64,000 nucleotides of DNA, from NCBI GenBank assembly GCA_900095095.1, contig FMBT01000303.1, forward strand, positions 186,001-250,000. The letters are read 5' to 3'. Under the pieces are notes generated by a model. The model was not told the DNA's origin. It was given only the letters and a program-made list of their open reading frames with translations, and did no database searches. Each line of letters begins with the position of its first letter. Position 1 is the stretch's first letter. The stretch is from Fragilariopsis cylindrus CCMP1102. Its lineage: Eukaryota; Bacillariophyta; Bacillariophyceae; Bacillariales; Bacillariaceae. Positions 35,050 through 46,813 of this stretch are shown here, piece by piece. The position numbers were made by a program, and so were the translations under genes.

Positions 35050-35728
35050 ACGGATCGAACGAATCTGCAAACAAACGTCCACGCTGGACGAATTTAAAAG
35101 AAAAACCCACATCGAATTGCGGAAGCTAAATGAATGTTTGAAGTTTTGGAAAAATCTTACTTTTAGTATAAATTATAAAACACGTATCATAGATCCAGTT
35201 GGTTTTGTATTCCGTAAATTGTAGTTATTGCGAGGAATTATACCTTGAATTCATTATCCCATTTATCTTTTTTAAACTATTCTTATTTACAGCAAATAAC
35301 ATTTCATTGTGGAAGTTATGGTGCAAGACACTCTCCCTTTAATTCAGTATACTGATGATTTAACATACTACAGTAGTAGCTGTCATATCTCATAGCGTCG
35401 CAGTAATAGAAGTGTTGCTTTTCTACTGTGAGGTATAACACAAATATTCATTTTTATGGAACAAATACTGTCCCACGTACTACAAAGAAATCGACACAAA
35501 ATTGAGAATGTGAATGAGATACAGTAACAACTGTTAATTTAACTCGATCATTGAGATGATATGTTGGATGATGTAAAGTTAAGTTGATTTTTAGGTATGG
35601 GGTCTGCCAATACAATGTACTACTGTAACCTCAGAGAAGAGAGATGAAAGCTCCAATCTGCTGTTATGATGTTTAGAAGAGACAATACGGTTATCTAAAT
35701 TATTATATTACAAATAAAAATTTAATCT
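35050..35728. other. Convergent 3' intergenic spacer
   Basis: No gene seen. Contains one copy of TACTACAGTAGTA at 35366-35378. The 3' ends of the carrier (plus) and adenosine kinase (minus) genes meet here. Confidence 0.6.
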
Positions 35729-36972
35729 TTACTCAGCAGAATAATCACATGCTTTGTCAAATTGGGTTCCAGATGTTTGGATGATGTACTTAGCAGCCCA
35801 ATTTCCAGCCTTGACACATGCATCTAACTCTTTTCCGGTGGCTAATTGAGAGAGGAATCCACCAACAAAGGCATCACCGGCACCATTGGTATCAACAAGA
35901 AGATCTTTTGAAAGTGGAACAACTGCATGTACAGTGACCTTTCCGTTGCACGCAACAATGGTCGATTCTGAACCTTGAGTAAAAACGACTGTCCGAGGCT
36001 TTGAATTATTCTTTTTTGGTAGGGCTGCTACTGCTAGGGCAATCTCCTTGATATCTGTACCCAAATTGTGTTTTTTACCATATGCAGCTGCTTCACTTTC
36101 ATTTCCGAACAAATAATCGGCGTATGGCATAGCAGTGTCCATCTGATCACCAAAGAAATCAACTATGAATGGTGCAGATAAATTAAGACAGAATGTTTGT
36201 TATTAGCAGCAGCATGTTCTGCAACCTCAACCAAAGATGGGAGAGAAACGGTTAGAAAAAATCCGGCACAGTAATAAATTTTGGCAAGGTCGATAATTTT
36301 CTTTGCCTCCTCAGTTTGCAAGTGCGTTGGTTTGAAGTTGTTTGCAGCATCTAAGTTGGTGACTAGAGATCGTTCTCCATCCTTGATCAGAGCAGCACAA
36401 GTTCCAGTGGGTGTCTCAGTATCCTTCATGTAGTGAACATAAACACCGTCAGCAGAAGCACACTTTTCCAATGTTTTACCGTTTTCGTCATCTCCAACAC
36501 ATCCCATAAATGCAGTATGTTTGGGTTGTTTAGCACTCATCATCCATTGTGCGACTCGAATGGTGTTTTGTGTTGCACCTCCAGCAATGTATTTAGGATC
36601 GTAACTATCAATCAGTTCCTTGAAAAGAGGTTGGTGTTTTTCTTCTGCTAGGATCGCAGAGTTCATTTCCACGCCGTATTTGTCAAGAAGATCTTGACCA
36701 ACCGTAGCCGAAATATCGAGCAATGGGTTACCCATACCCATAATGGAACCAGATTCTGATGGGCAAATTAAAATACATGGAGAAAGTGAATAATTTATAT
36801 AAGATGATGAGATTCGATTCCAGTTCGATTATATCAAACCCAATCAAGATACCATTTTTTGTACGACGTAAACAAATAATCAAATCCTCACTGATAGGAT
36901 AAGATTTTCGTTCGATTATTTACAAATCTTATCGAGATGTCAATTGTTGTACGTACCAATAGGAGAGGACAT
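35729..36972 (-). CDS. ADK: Adenosine kinase (pfkB family), two exons
   Basis: Phosphorylates adenosine to AMP in the purine salvage and methyl cycle. About 347 aa, the usual length. Exon 1 is 36972-36957 (MSSPI-E), then a 201-nt intron (GTACGT...CAG) and exon 2 from 36755 (SGSIMGMGNPLLDIS). Visible features: the substrate-side GNPLLD and GGATQNT; the pfkB signature around DTNGAGDAFVGGF with the catalytic Asp of GAGD; and the C-terminal AGNWAAKYIIQTSG. One base is missing at 36192-36193 (minus-strand CATTCTGTC should be CATTTCTGTC). Restoring it reads NNKHFCLNLSAPFIVDFFGDQ as expected. Because the rest is perfectly conserved, a sequencing error is far likelier than a pseudogene. Confidence 0.92.
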
Positions 36973-38365
36973 GTTGAATGATTTTGTATAAGATATATTG
37001 TTTTAAGCTAGCTAGTATATAGATTTATGTGGTAATCTATTGCAATGAATGTCCAATGCAGATGACGAAAATACAATTACAAATCGGATCTTTGAGAACC
37101 AAGAGCTGGACGTACGATGTACGCCATTTGACGGGGAGAAAAGTACGGAATGGCGTTGCGCGTACAATTTTGTACTGCACGTGCTTTAAGGGGGAGGGAA
37201 GAATTTATGGGCTTGTGACTAAAAAATTGATCCTATTACAGTTCATAATAATCTCCTGGTTTTACGTGCAAATAGGCGATAAAATAATAATTTACAGTAT
37301 GAAGAAAAGAGTACTGTTTTGGGTGTCTAATAAATCGAAGATCAAAGTGTTAAACTTGTTTGTAATGTCTCAATATGTTCTATTATATATACAAGGAAGA
37401 AGATAATGTACTTGCTCTGGTTTCAGGACTGCACTGGCATTGATTTATTAGAGACCAGATTATTTGTAAAAATTGAGATTAACACACGAAAAGCACAAAA
37501 TCATGACAAACATACTACCTACTCACCGGTAAATTTTAAAGGTGTAGAACAAGGAAAAGTTCTACTTTAAACACTTCATCTTGTTCAAATTTCAGCAAGC
37601 TTTCCATCTATATTTGTAGTTTGTTAAGAAACCTTATATTTATAGTTTTACATAATTAATATTTATGCTGGAAAACATGTTGAACACACCCAATACACTG
37701 TGACAGCTGGATTTTAAACACATTTCCTTCATTGATTTTAATTTTCATTGAAAGAAGTTATTCTGCTCCCACATATTTTAATTTGGCAACGAGAGAGAGA
37801 GAGAGAGAGCCTGCTGCTTTTTAAATGTTCATTAGCATGTTCTGTTGCCATGCCATGTAGGCAGGAATCATTCAAAAAGGCATATTCCTTTGTTTCATCA
37901 GAAAAGTGCTGCTAGGGCGGGGGATAAACACAACAATAATTTCTCGAAAGATCAACCTGAAGATTTGTTGAGGTTAGAGGAAATCTATCTATCATGAGGT
38001 TATAGTCATATATATACATATATATACATACATATATATATTTATTGAGGATGCTTTGAAAAAAGTTCTCAATTGTTGATTCAACTCTGTAGCATCAGTA
38101 CTCTAACTATGTTTACTTTCTAGGCTACCCCCATCAGCACATCTAGCAGCTTTATTCAAGGAAAGATAATTGCTTATTGAAAATTTATACTTGAATCTGA
38201 CATTTTTTCCAAACTCTTTTGATCATGAATCCTAGTTAGCTAGAAGTAGAATATTGAACTTTGTTGAACTTAACGTATTGCATGTATATGCGCTTTTTTA
38301 GATAATTTGTTTTTCTTTATACTTCTTTATAAAATGACAACTGCAGAATTAATGATTTTGTGTTT
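36973..38365. other. Intergenic, microsatellites only
   Basis: No supported gene; the 125-aa frame at 37029-37406 lacks recognisable features. Contains a GA run at about 37790-37808 and a TATATACA microsatellite at about 38008-38042. The right part is the 3' flank of clpP. Confidence 0.6.
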
Positions 38366-39544
38366 CTACAATTGAGTATCAGTATCCTTATTGTATTCCA
38401 ATACTCGGTCAACTAAACCATATTCTTCTGCCTCGTAGGCACTTAAAAAGTTATCACGGTCTAAATCCTTAATGATAGTATCTGTGGTTTGTCCTGTCAT
38501 CATGGAATACATTTTCACAAGATTGTCACGGATTTTCATAATTTGTGCCGCCTCAACTTTGATATCTTCCGCTTGACCTTGTGCACCACCCATAGGTTGA
38601 TGAATCATAGTCCGAGATGATGGTAATGCTAATCGTTTTCCTTTACTACCAGCTGCTAAGATAAAACTAGCCATACTAGCTGCTAATCCTAAGTTGATAG
38701 TAATAACCTCCGATTTGATATGTTGCATACAATCGATGATAGCCAAACCTGAAATGACAGAACCTCCTGGTGAATTGATGTACAGGTAGATAGGTTTAGA
38801 TGAATCTTCGGAATCTAAATATAACATAACACCAATAACTTGATTCGATAATTCATCATCAATTTCTGCACCCAAAAAGATGATCCGTTCACGGTACAAA
38901 CGATTGTAGATATCAACCCAATCAGCCTGTTGTGATCCCGGAACACGATACGCAACCTTCGGAACACCGATGGGCATCATTGTTACACTAGCAGCACCCG
39001 ACGACATCTTTTTGTTGTTATGACGAGAACCGAATACTTGTGACGCAACTACATTTTTCGACATAGGACTAATCACTCCATGGTTACGTGGAACGAAGGA
39101 TGGTGCTACGATAAGATTTTGTGTGTGTATTAAATTGTTTCACAACGGATACAGTAACAGTATACGTAATATACAGTTAATAGACGATGTTGTTGTTGTT
39201 GTTGATACAATTTGTATTACGGTTAATATAAATAATTGTTGAAAGAGAGAGGGGGGGGGGGGAGAAAACATAGTAAGTATTACGCATACCAAACGTTAAA
39301 ACAACGATTCGAAAGAATTTTTATTCGATGATAGTTCCAAAAGAAAACAATACAAGATCAGTTCTTTGTTGTTGTTGTTGTTGTTGAAGCCGTCGTCACG
39401 ACAGGCAATATGAAAATTAGGTGTTGTGTCATCATAATAACAATCAAAGATTTTTTTTTTTGGCTTCGAGACAAGATACATACCGTACGAAAATACAGTT
39501 TGGACAACTGCAAAGATTCCCAAGAGATAACAGTAGGAGTGCAT
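38366..39544 (-). CDS. clpP: Plastid-targeted ClpP protease subunit, two exons
   Basis: Proteolytic subunit of the Clp protease. The mature domain carries a full catalytic triad: Ser164 (GLAASMAS), His189 (RTMIHQP) and Asp238 (DRDNF), so it is an active ClpP rather than ClpR. Exon 2 is 39105-38366. A separate short exon (39544-39484) encodes [20 protein letters not shown], a signal peptide. Joining it across a 378-nt intron (GTATGT...GTAG) gives [12 protein letters not shown], a fair match to the ASAFAP plastid-entry motif with Tyr at +1. Total 266 aa. The intron holds CAA repeats and a G12 run. Without exon 1 the protein would have no targeting signal. Confidence 0.88.
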
Positions 39545-42500
39545 CGTTGTGTTACTATTGAAGCTTTTTAGAATTGATTTGTAGTGACACGAAATATTGA
39601 GGATTGATCGATATGTTTATCTAACAATTTGCAGTTAGTTAGTCCTCTGTTGTCAAATAATTCATGTTCATCATCGTCGGCAAGATTAATTCTCGCTGAG
39701 TGAGTCTACGTGATCATAGGTAGAGAGAGAAAGTTACAGTTCCACGTGTCTGTTCTTGTCCGCTATACCCGGGATTGACAGTTTTGGACTGAAACACATT
39801 TGTTACATCAAACGCTACCACCGCACCGCCACCACCACCAACAAGCGTCCATTAACATTAGTCAAGGGACAGGATCTTTTTTTATTTTACTCCCTTTTCT
39901 ACATCTACCACAGAAGATATGCTCTAAGCGTCTTTTATCTCCTTTCAATCCGCCGCATACATCATGTAACAACATTATGAGAGGATTCCGCATTCCCTCC
40001 CTAGCATTAGAAACTTGCCATCTCAACCAGGGCCAAATTACAAGCACCACAATAGATATATCTGTTGAAGCATTAGTTAAAACCAAGAACTATTAAACAA
40101 ATAAGGGGTGATGGTACTAGTGTGGGCTTGGCTGGTGCAGGTCCAGTATGATGGATATAGCAAGAAGCATCAACTTGACACAAAAAACACAAACATCATT
40201 AATATAATTGGAATGATGTGATGATGGTGATCAAGAGGCAGCAGCAGCAGCATTTTTACATGAAAAGGGATTAGCAACAACAGATAAGAAATCATCACAT
40301 GTAGTAGCAAAAACGTAATATAGCTGTTGTTGGGTAGGATAGTGATGGATGGCAACAACAAAGCTGCTATGGTCAAAGTTAATTGTGAAACTGACTTTGT
40401 CTTGTCTACTGTAAATTGCACATGTGTGATATATATGGTGCATAAACTACTGCATCTATTGATACAACAAGTGCTGAAGAATTTATAACCAAGGAAGTGA
40501 ATAACTTGAAACTACTTGATAGATGACTGTGTCAAAAATTGGTTGTGAACATATTAAAAAATCTACCAGGTGGTTACAGGGGGGGGGGGGGGGGGGAGCA
40601 CTGTTCTTGTTAGCAGATAATTTTATACACTAATTTATGTTTATTTCCTTTGCATTTCCATTCATCTACATCCAATAAATGGATTAGAACTGATACATTA
40701 AATATGTGGATTCACAGATAATTACTTAGAGATAGCAGCAGAGTAGAGGGTTCACCATTTGCCTAAGTACCAAAGGTAATGATTTGTGAATGCATTGTAC
40801 ATATGCTGAGATTGTACAAAAATCTATTGCACAGAGTAGAGTAGCACCAAGTAAATTTGGCCTAGCATCCTGAGGTGCAGTATGGCATGCTTGCCTGGGG
40901 GGGGGGGGGGTGTTCCCCCCCCCATGATGAATTGATAAAGAACAGGAACAACATGCAGCTTGCAGTAAACAATGCACAATTATTTGAACATCCTCCAAAT
41001 ATAAATAATAATCACAATTCATAATAGTTTGCATTTCACATTATTTGAATTCTAAAGTAAGTGTACCGTTAGGAAAAAGATGTAACAATCCACAAGACTT
41101 TACTAACTTTTTCCTGCCGCGTGCAACCGCGTGTTGCCATCTGTGAACGCGCTTTTAGAAAAAAAAATAACAGCGGAAAATGCTCTCATTATTATAAAAA
41201 ATAAAATAATTGGCATGAAATAATGACATAATGTATTTGGTCACCGGATCATCAATTTTCCATCTTACAAGACAGTACAAATATCTACATGCATCTATGT
41301 TCAATGAACAAGACACGTGTGTTGATTGTATACTTCCAGTAATTGATGTAGTTAGAGCAAATTTTGTGGTGACCATGAGAGGAGAATTTTGGAACGAAAA
41401 TAGATAGATCCATATATGCGCGCTGTCGGATCCGCTAACTCCATTGGATCCGTTTCTTGGAAGAATCACTTGGTTGGTATCTTCTTTGAGTGGTATGATG
41501 TCCTCCTACCTATTTCTTTCATTGGATAGGTCCAGTTATTGATGTAGTTAGAGAAAATTTGGAAATTACCATGGAAAATAAATTTGAAATAATATGGGTT
41601 GGGATCATGTCATAAAAATAGCAGTACTACAGTACTACAGATGTAGTACCAAAAATTAAATGATGTTAACATGAAATACATGTACTAGAGACCTTATTGG
41701 AGCTATATGATGGTTGATACTTTCCATAATGGTCTTTGAATGATGTGAATTGACCTTAGTATAACATGGAGTATGGTCAATAAATTGCAATGTAAATGAT
41801 AATACTACAGTAGTAATTTTTGATGCAAATTATTTTTAGTTTCATGCGCGAAGAAAATCAAAAAATAGGGCGGCGGCAGGAAAAAGTTAAGAATTTGCTA
41901 CCGTACTGTAGAAAAAATATCAAAAGATTTATACGCTCGTGATGTAGCGACCATAAAGGGCCTACATAATAATATCAAATAATAATACTAACGTACTGTA
42001 TTACTGCTAGTAGTAAGCGAGCGTATTGGACCTCAAAGTGGGCTTATGTGCAAAAAAGTAATACTAAGTAATTCATCAGCGTTTATCTCTAGATCAAAGT
42101 GAAAAATCTCAGCGCTGCCGTTCGTGCTATGACTCACTCTCCACGCTTTTATGGTGTTAATTTTTCATCCGATACAGTAGCCCCCTGCGCGTTTGCCGTT
42201 ATTGCACGGAGGAAGTAAATTACTTCAAGTTTGTACAGTACTGTACAGTGTATTGATTGAGGAATTAAAACCTGCCCATTTCCTGGTCCAGCATTCAGAT
42301 CGCTCACTAGTTCGCTTTATTGGTATTGCTCATGTGAACCAGCATTCAAGGAACACGGATAAATCAATCATCATCTAAGATATATCTACTACCCATCACA
42401 AATAATAAAATAAGACAACAGGGTAGACGTTCAATTGCTTTTTGTTGTCACATATAAATACCGTCGTAGGAGTTACTGTGCGTTTGCAGGAGCGAAGAAG

Positions 42501-42696
42501 GATAAATTGTTTTTAAAATCGTTAAGAAGAGAAAAGGCGCTTTAACCTTTGCCGTTGATCGGCTTGAGCAGGAATCGATTAAGGAGGTCTTTTTATTTAT
42601 TCTATTCTATTATATTATAAAATTCATTGCTGTCTTAAAATTTCGTGATTCACTTTTGTTTCAGTCAGCATAAGCAGCAGAGTTTCAATCATCATA
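39545..42696. other. Long intergenic region, no gene seen
   Basis: 3.1 kb without a convincing coding frame. It holds long G and C runs (G18 at 40579-40596; G14 then C9 at 40897-40923), a TIR-bounded element (41104-41889), and a copy of TACTACAGTAGTA (41803-41815). The last 300 bp are probably the promoter and leader of the poly(A) polymerase gene; a TTTCAG at about 42659-42664 could be the acceptor of a leader intron. Confidence 0.55.
41104..41889. mobile_element. Candidate 786-bp MITE with 17-bp terminal inverted repeats
   Basis: TAACTTTTTCCTGCCGC at 41104-41120 is exactly inverted at 41873-41889. A TA duplication at the ends is possible (CTAAC...GTTAAG). Inside is an imperfect direct repeat (ATTGATGTAGTTAGAG near 41341 and 41534). 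There is no coding frame. Unlike the 29.7-kb element, there is no interrupted gene to prove insertion. Confidence 0.5.
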
Positions 42697-45600
42697 ATGG
42701 ATCGTAGTATTATTCAAGACCAGCAGACAGGTGCAGCAACGCATGTCGTCCCCGCTCATCAACACGAGCAACATCAACATCAGCATCAGCAACAGGACCT
42801 CAGGAAGCTACAACCACAACTACAACCACAGCAACAGCAACAGCAACAGCAACCGTATCAGCGACAAGATCCTCGGAAGCTTCATCAACAGCGCCCCCAC
42901 AACCAGCAGCAGCAGCAGCAGCAGAGCCATCTAAGGGATCCCAGAAAGCAGAGTCATCAACAACGTCAGCATAGTAACGATTTATCCATCCATCAACATC
43001 AGCATCAGCATCGACAACAACAGGACTTAAGGAATCAACAACAACAACAACAACAACAGCCTCAGACACAACAACAACAGCAGCAGCCACAGCAGCAGCC
43101 ACAGCCACAAGACCCCCGAAAACAACTGCAGCAGCGACAAGATCCCCGGAAACAGGACCTCCGGCGACAAAATTATCAACATAGCAATAATAACAATATG
43201 AAGAATAGCGACGATTCTGTTTCAACAACTAGTAGCGCTAGTGGTGACGGGTATCACAACAACAACAATAATAACAATAACAATAATAACAATAACAATA
43301 CCAACAACACGTTTCGACCCCCAAATCCACATCATCCTCATCGTCGATCGTCGTATAATAATCCTCCCAATCGTCGTCCCAATAACAATAACAACGGTAA
43401 CGGTAACAATGGTAACAACGGTAACAACGGTAACACTATGATTGATAGTAACAGTAAAAAACACTATCGCCAGAACCAGAACTATGGGCCTTCGTTCTAC
43501 AACAATAATAATCGAAAGAACAACTACAGTCCCATTCCTAGTCCTAAGAATAGTCCTAAGAATAGTCCTAAGTGTAGCCCCAAGTACAGTCCTAAGAATA
43601 GTCCCAAGTACAGTCCCAAGTACAGTCCCAATAATATGAACAGAGTCAATAATCATAATCACAATCCCAATCATCATGATGATCGTCGCCATGCTTCCTA
43701 TACAAGTTCTCGGGGGGAGCGGTATAATCATAATCATAATGGGAATCATAATCGTTATCAGGATGAGAAAGATGCTCGTGAAGTTAGTTCAGTACAACTT
43801 AATACGTATATAAGACAACGTGGATGGTCATTACCAGATTACGATGAGAATAATAGTGTAATTGTTGGGGGAGGTGTCGTAGTAGAACGAGAAAGTGAAA
43901 CGATACGGAAGCGTTCATTAGCTTTATTAGAAACTACACTTTGTCGATGGGCTGCTTCTATCGAAATCGAAAAGAACAATGAAATTAAGACAAAAACCAT
44001 CGCTACTACTGCTACTGCTGCTGCTACTACTACTACTACTACTACTACAAGTATTGATGATATTAGTAACAACGACAGTAGGCAACGACCTCGAGGTACG
44101 TATCATTTTTTAATGTTTTAATTCCCTTAAAACGCTACTTGCAGTATCATATTTAAAAAAATAATTCCGTGGATTTCTCTCACAATCTCTGTGTACTTCC
44201 ACTTTTCTTTACCACAAAACAATACGCACACACCATATATTGACAGTGACTCTTATTACATTCGGTAGTTATCGATTGGGTGCATACCGGCCGGATGCCG
44301 ATGTTGATTTACTTGCCTTATGTCCACCCTCCTGCACTCGTGATGATTTCTTTACGAGACTTGTGTCGTTAATGGAAGAGGAACCATCCATCTGTGATAT
44401 CCATCCAATTGCATCCGCTTACACTCCCGTACTCAAATTTACAATTAATTCGATCAACTTTGATATGTTATTTGGACGTGTCTACGGAGATACAAATATT
44501 GATAAACTAGTGCAGTACCAAAAACAGCAGCAGCAGCAACGAATGCGAATAAAATCACCACCCTCTCCTCCTGATAATGTGGCTAATGATAATGCTAATG
44601 CTAATGCTAATGATAATGATAATGATATTGATAATGATACTAACAATGACGGTGCTAGCATATCTTATAGTAGAGGATCGTGTGATGAACTAAACAAGGA
44701 ATCAACAGCAAACGAAGGTACAAACGATGACGACTACAGCTACATTAACAACGAGCACGAGCACGAGTTTCCTATCGAAGCTTCATTTCTCATGGGGATG
44801 GATGATTCTGAAGTTCGTAGCGCTAATGGGGTACGTGTGACGCAATACATAATGAATTGCGTTCCCAATCAGGATCGATTCCGGCTTGTACTTTGTGCTG
44901 TCAAGGAATGGGCAAGCGCGCACGGGATATATTCGAACGTATTAGGCTTTTTGGGTGGTGTTAATTGGGCAATCATGGTCGCACATGTATGTAGACAATA
45001 TCCTAACTACGGTCCATCATCATTGTTACGAACCTTCTTTCAAACTTATGCTACCTGGCGTTGGCCGAACCCAGTCCAGCTAGTCGCACCATCATCAACA
45101 GAGACAACTATGACTAATGCACCATCGATGATCGGAGGAGGAATGAAACCCTGGGATCCTCAAACGAATCCTCGAGATGCTCACCACGTGATGCCAATCA
45201 TCACCCCAGTCTTTCCAAGAAGTAGGTCCAAATAAACAAACAAATAATCAACATGGAAAAATGTCTTAGATTCGATGTCTCTTCTAAGAATAAGAATGAT
45301 GCATTCTATTTCATTTCTGCGTTTCTTCTTCGCACTATTATTTGCTCACTATAACATGTATACTTTTGTTTACTTTTACTTTTTTCCCTGACTGTATAGT
45401 GAACTCGGCCTACAACGTCGGAATTTCGCAACAACGTCGTATTCAAGAGGAATTAACCCGAGCCGCCTTCACTACTCAAGACGAATTTAACTGGAAATCA
45501 TTGTACAATCGAAGCGACTTTTTCAATAGACACGCCAATTTTTTACAGATTACTATCCGGGCCGGTAACAACCCTGACGAGTTTACGAAATGGTTGCGAC

Positions 45601-46568
45601 TTTGCGAGTCGCGATTGCGGATTCTCGTTTGTGCCCTTGAATGTCCTGAAATGTCAGTTTGGCCATTTGCTCAGATAATGAAACGGGACTACACGCTATC
45701 AGATACTGCTACTAATAATGATTCGTCATCGATGAAGAGCAGTAGCGGCGCCGTTACCAAAAATGACGACCAAAATGATGTTCTTCGTCTGCCCGAGGCA
45801 TTATTCTTCATTGGATTGAGGTTTGCACGAAACGTTGACTCTATCGACCTGAAACAGCACACATCCGATTTCTTGATAAACCAGATCAATTCATGGGAAG
45901 GTAGAAAGCCTGGCATGGACTTCATGATAAAGCACGTGTTACAACAAGATTTGCCGCATGATATGATCAACGATTATCTTACTAAGGGGCAGAGTGATAC
46001 TGACCTGCACCAGATATCGATGCCTTCTACGCTTCCTTTTGCGAAGGATACGACCACCAAAATGAGACCACAACCAACAAAAATAACCACGGAAGTACTA
46101 TCCTCAGGTGTTTGTGGGTCGACGAACGATGACATGATGGGGGGGACGAGGATGGTTTCATCCAGTAATGATGTCTCATTTTCTAAAAATAATAATTCTA
46201 CGAACGAGTCACTGCGACAACAACAACAGAAAGAGGGGACACATGCACTACTGGAAGGAATAGAAATCAGGAGTAGACCGGATTCTCCCATGAAGAATTT
46301 TGTTATATTAGAAGGTGTTCCTTCGCCACAGGCTAATAACAAGAAAGGGCAAATAGAACAGTCGGACGATGTCAATAGTAAAATCAATCAAGAGCAACTT
46401 TATAATTTTCTAACGGGCAAGACTGATGATTTACCACCATGTGTTGGTTCCAACGACGAAGGCACCCAGTCAACTGATCAATCGTCGATAATATCGCCGA
46501 TTCATAAAAAACAGCGGAACCGTCCACGGTCAGGAACGGAAGATTCCGAATGGGAAGTGAGCGGATAG
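42697..46568 (+). CDS. PAP: Poly(A) polymerase with a giant Gln/Asn-rich N-terminal extension, three exons
   Basis: Adds poly(A) tails to nuclear pre-mRNA. 1,180 aa. Exons 42697-44095, 44247-45221 and 45400-46568, with introns of 151 and 178 nt (GTACGT...ACAG; GTAGGT...ATAG). The first 466 residues are low complexity: Gln/His runs interleaved with D(P/L)RK motifs, Asn runs, and SPKNSPKYSPK repeats. The nucleotidyltransferase begins at FGSYRLGAYRPDADVD (two Asp of the triad), then AYTPVLKF and INFDMLFG (third Asp). The central domain has CAVKEWA and GVNWAIMVA; MPIITPVFPRMNSAYNVG crosses intron 2. The RNA-binding domain follows (FFNRHANFLQITI, WLRLCESRLR). The C-terminus is Ser-rich. The extension is far longer than in animal, fungal or plant enzymes as I know them, while the catalytic part looks complete. 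The frame is intact. Confidence 0.9.
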
Positions 46569-46813
46569 AATGAACGAATTGCATGCTATTATAAAAAACA
46601 TATAATAAATCTATAGAAAGCGACGAAATAAGATTATTCAAGCTAACGAAACTAGCTAGCAATTTTTTAAATATCATCACATTGATGGATAATTGAATAA
46701 AAATACTTTCATTGAATATCGAAGGATTCATCGTCCAAATTTTAGTAATATTAGAATATATCAGAAAGAAAGAAGAAACTCTCCAAAAATTTCAGGTTTT
46801 TTAAGTTTAGTTT

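Noticed and set aside
37029-37406. 125-aa plus frame
   Set aside because: No domain, biased composition and no supporting context; likely chance in an AT-rich spacer.
39296-39544. Stand-alone 82-aa minus gene
   Set aside because: Its first 61 bases are the targeting exon of clpP; the rest is intron with CAA repeats.
43222-43749. 175-aa minus frame rich in Ile/Val
   Set aside because: Antisense of the Asn/Ser-rich region of poly(A) polymerase.
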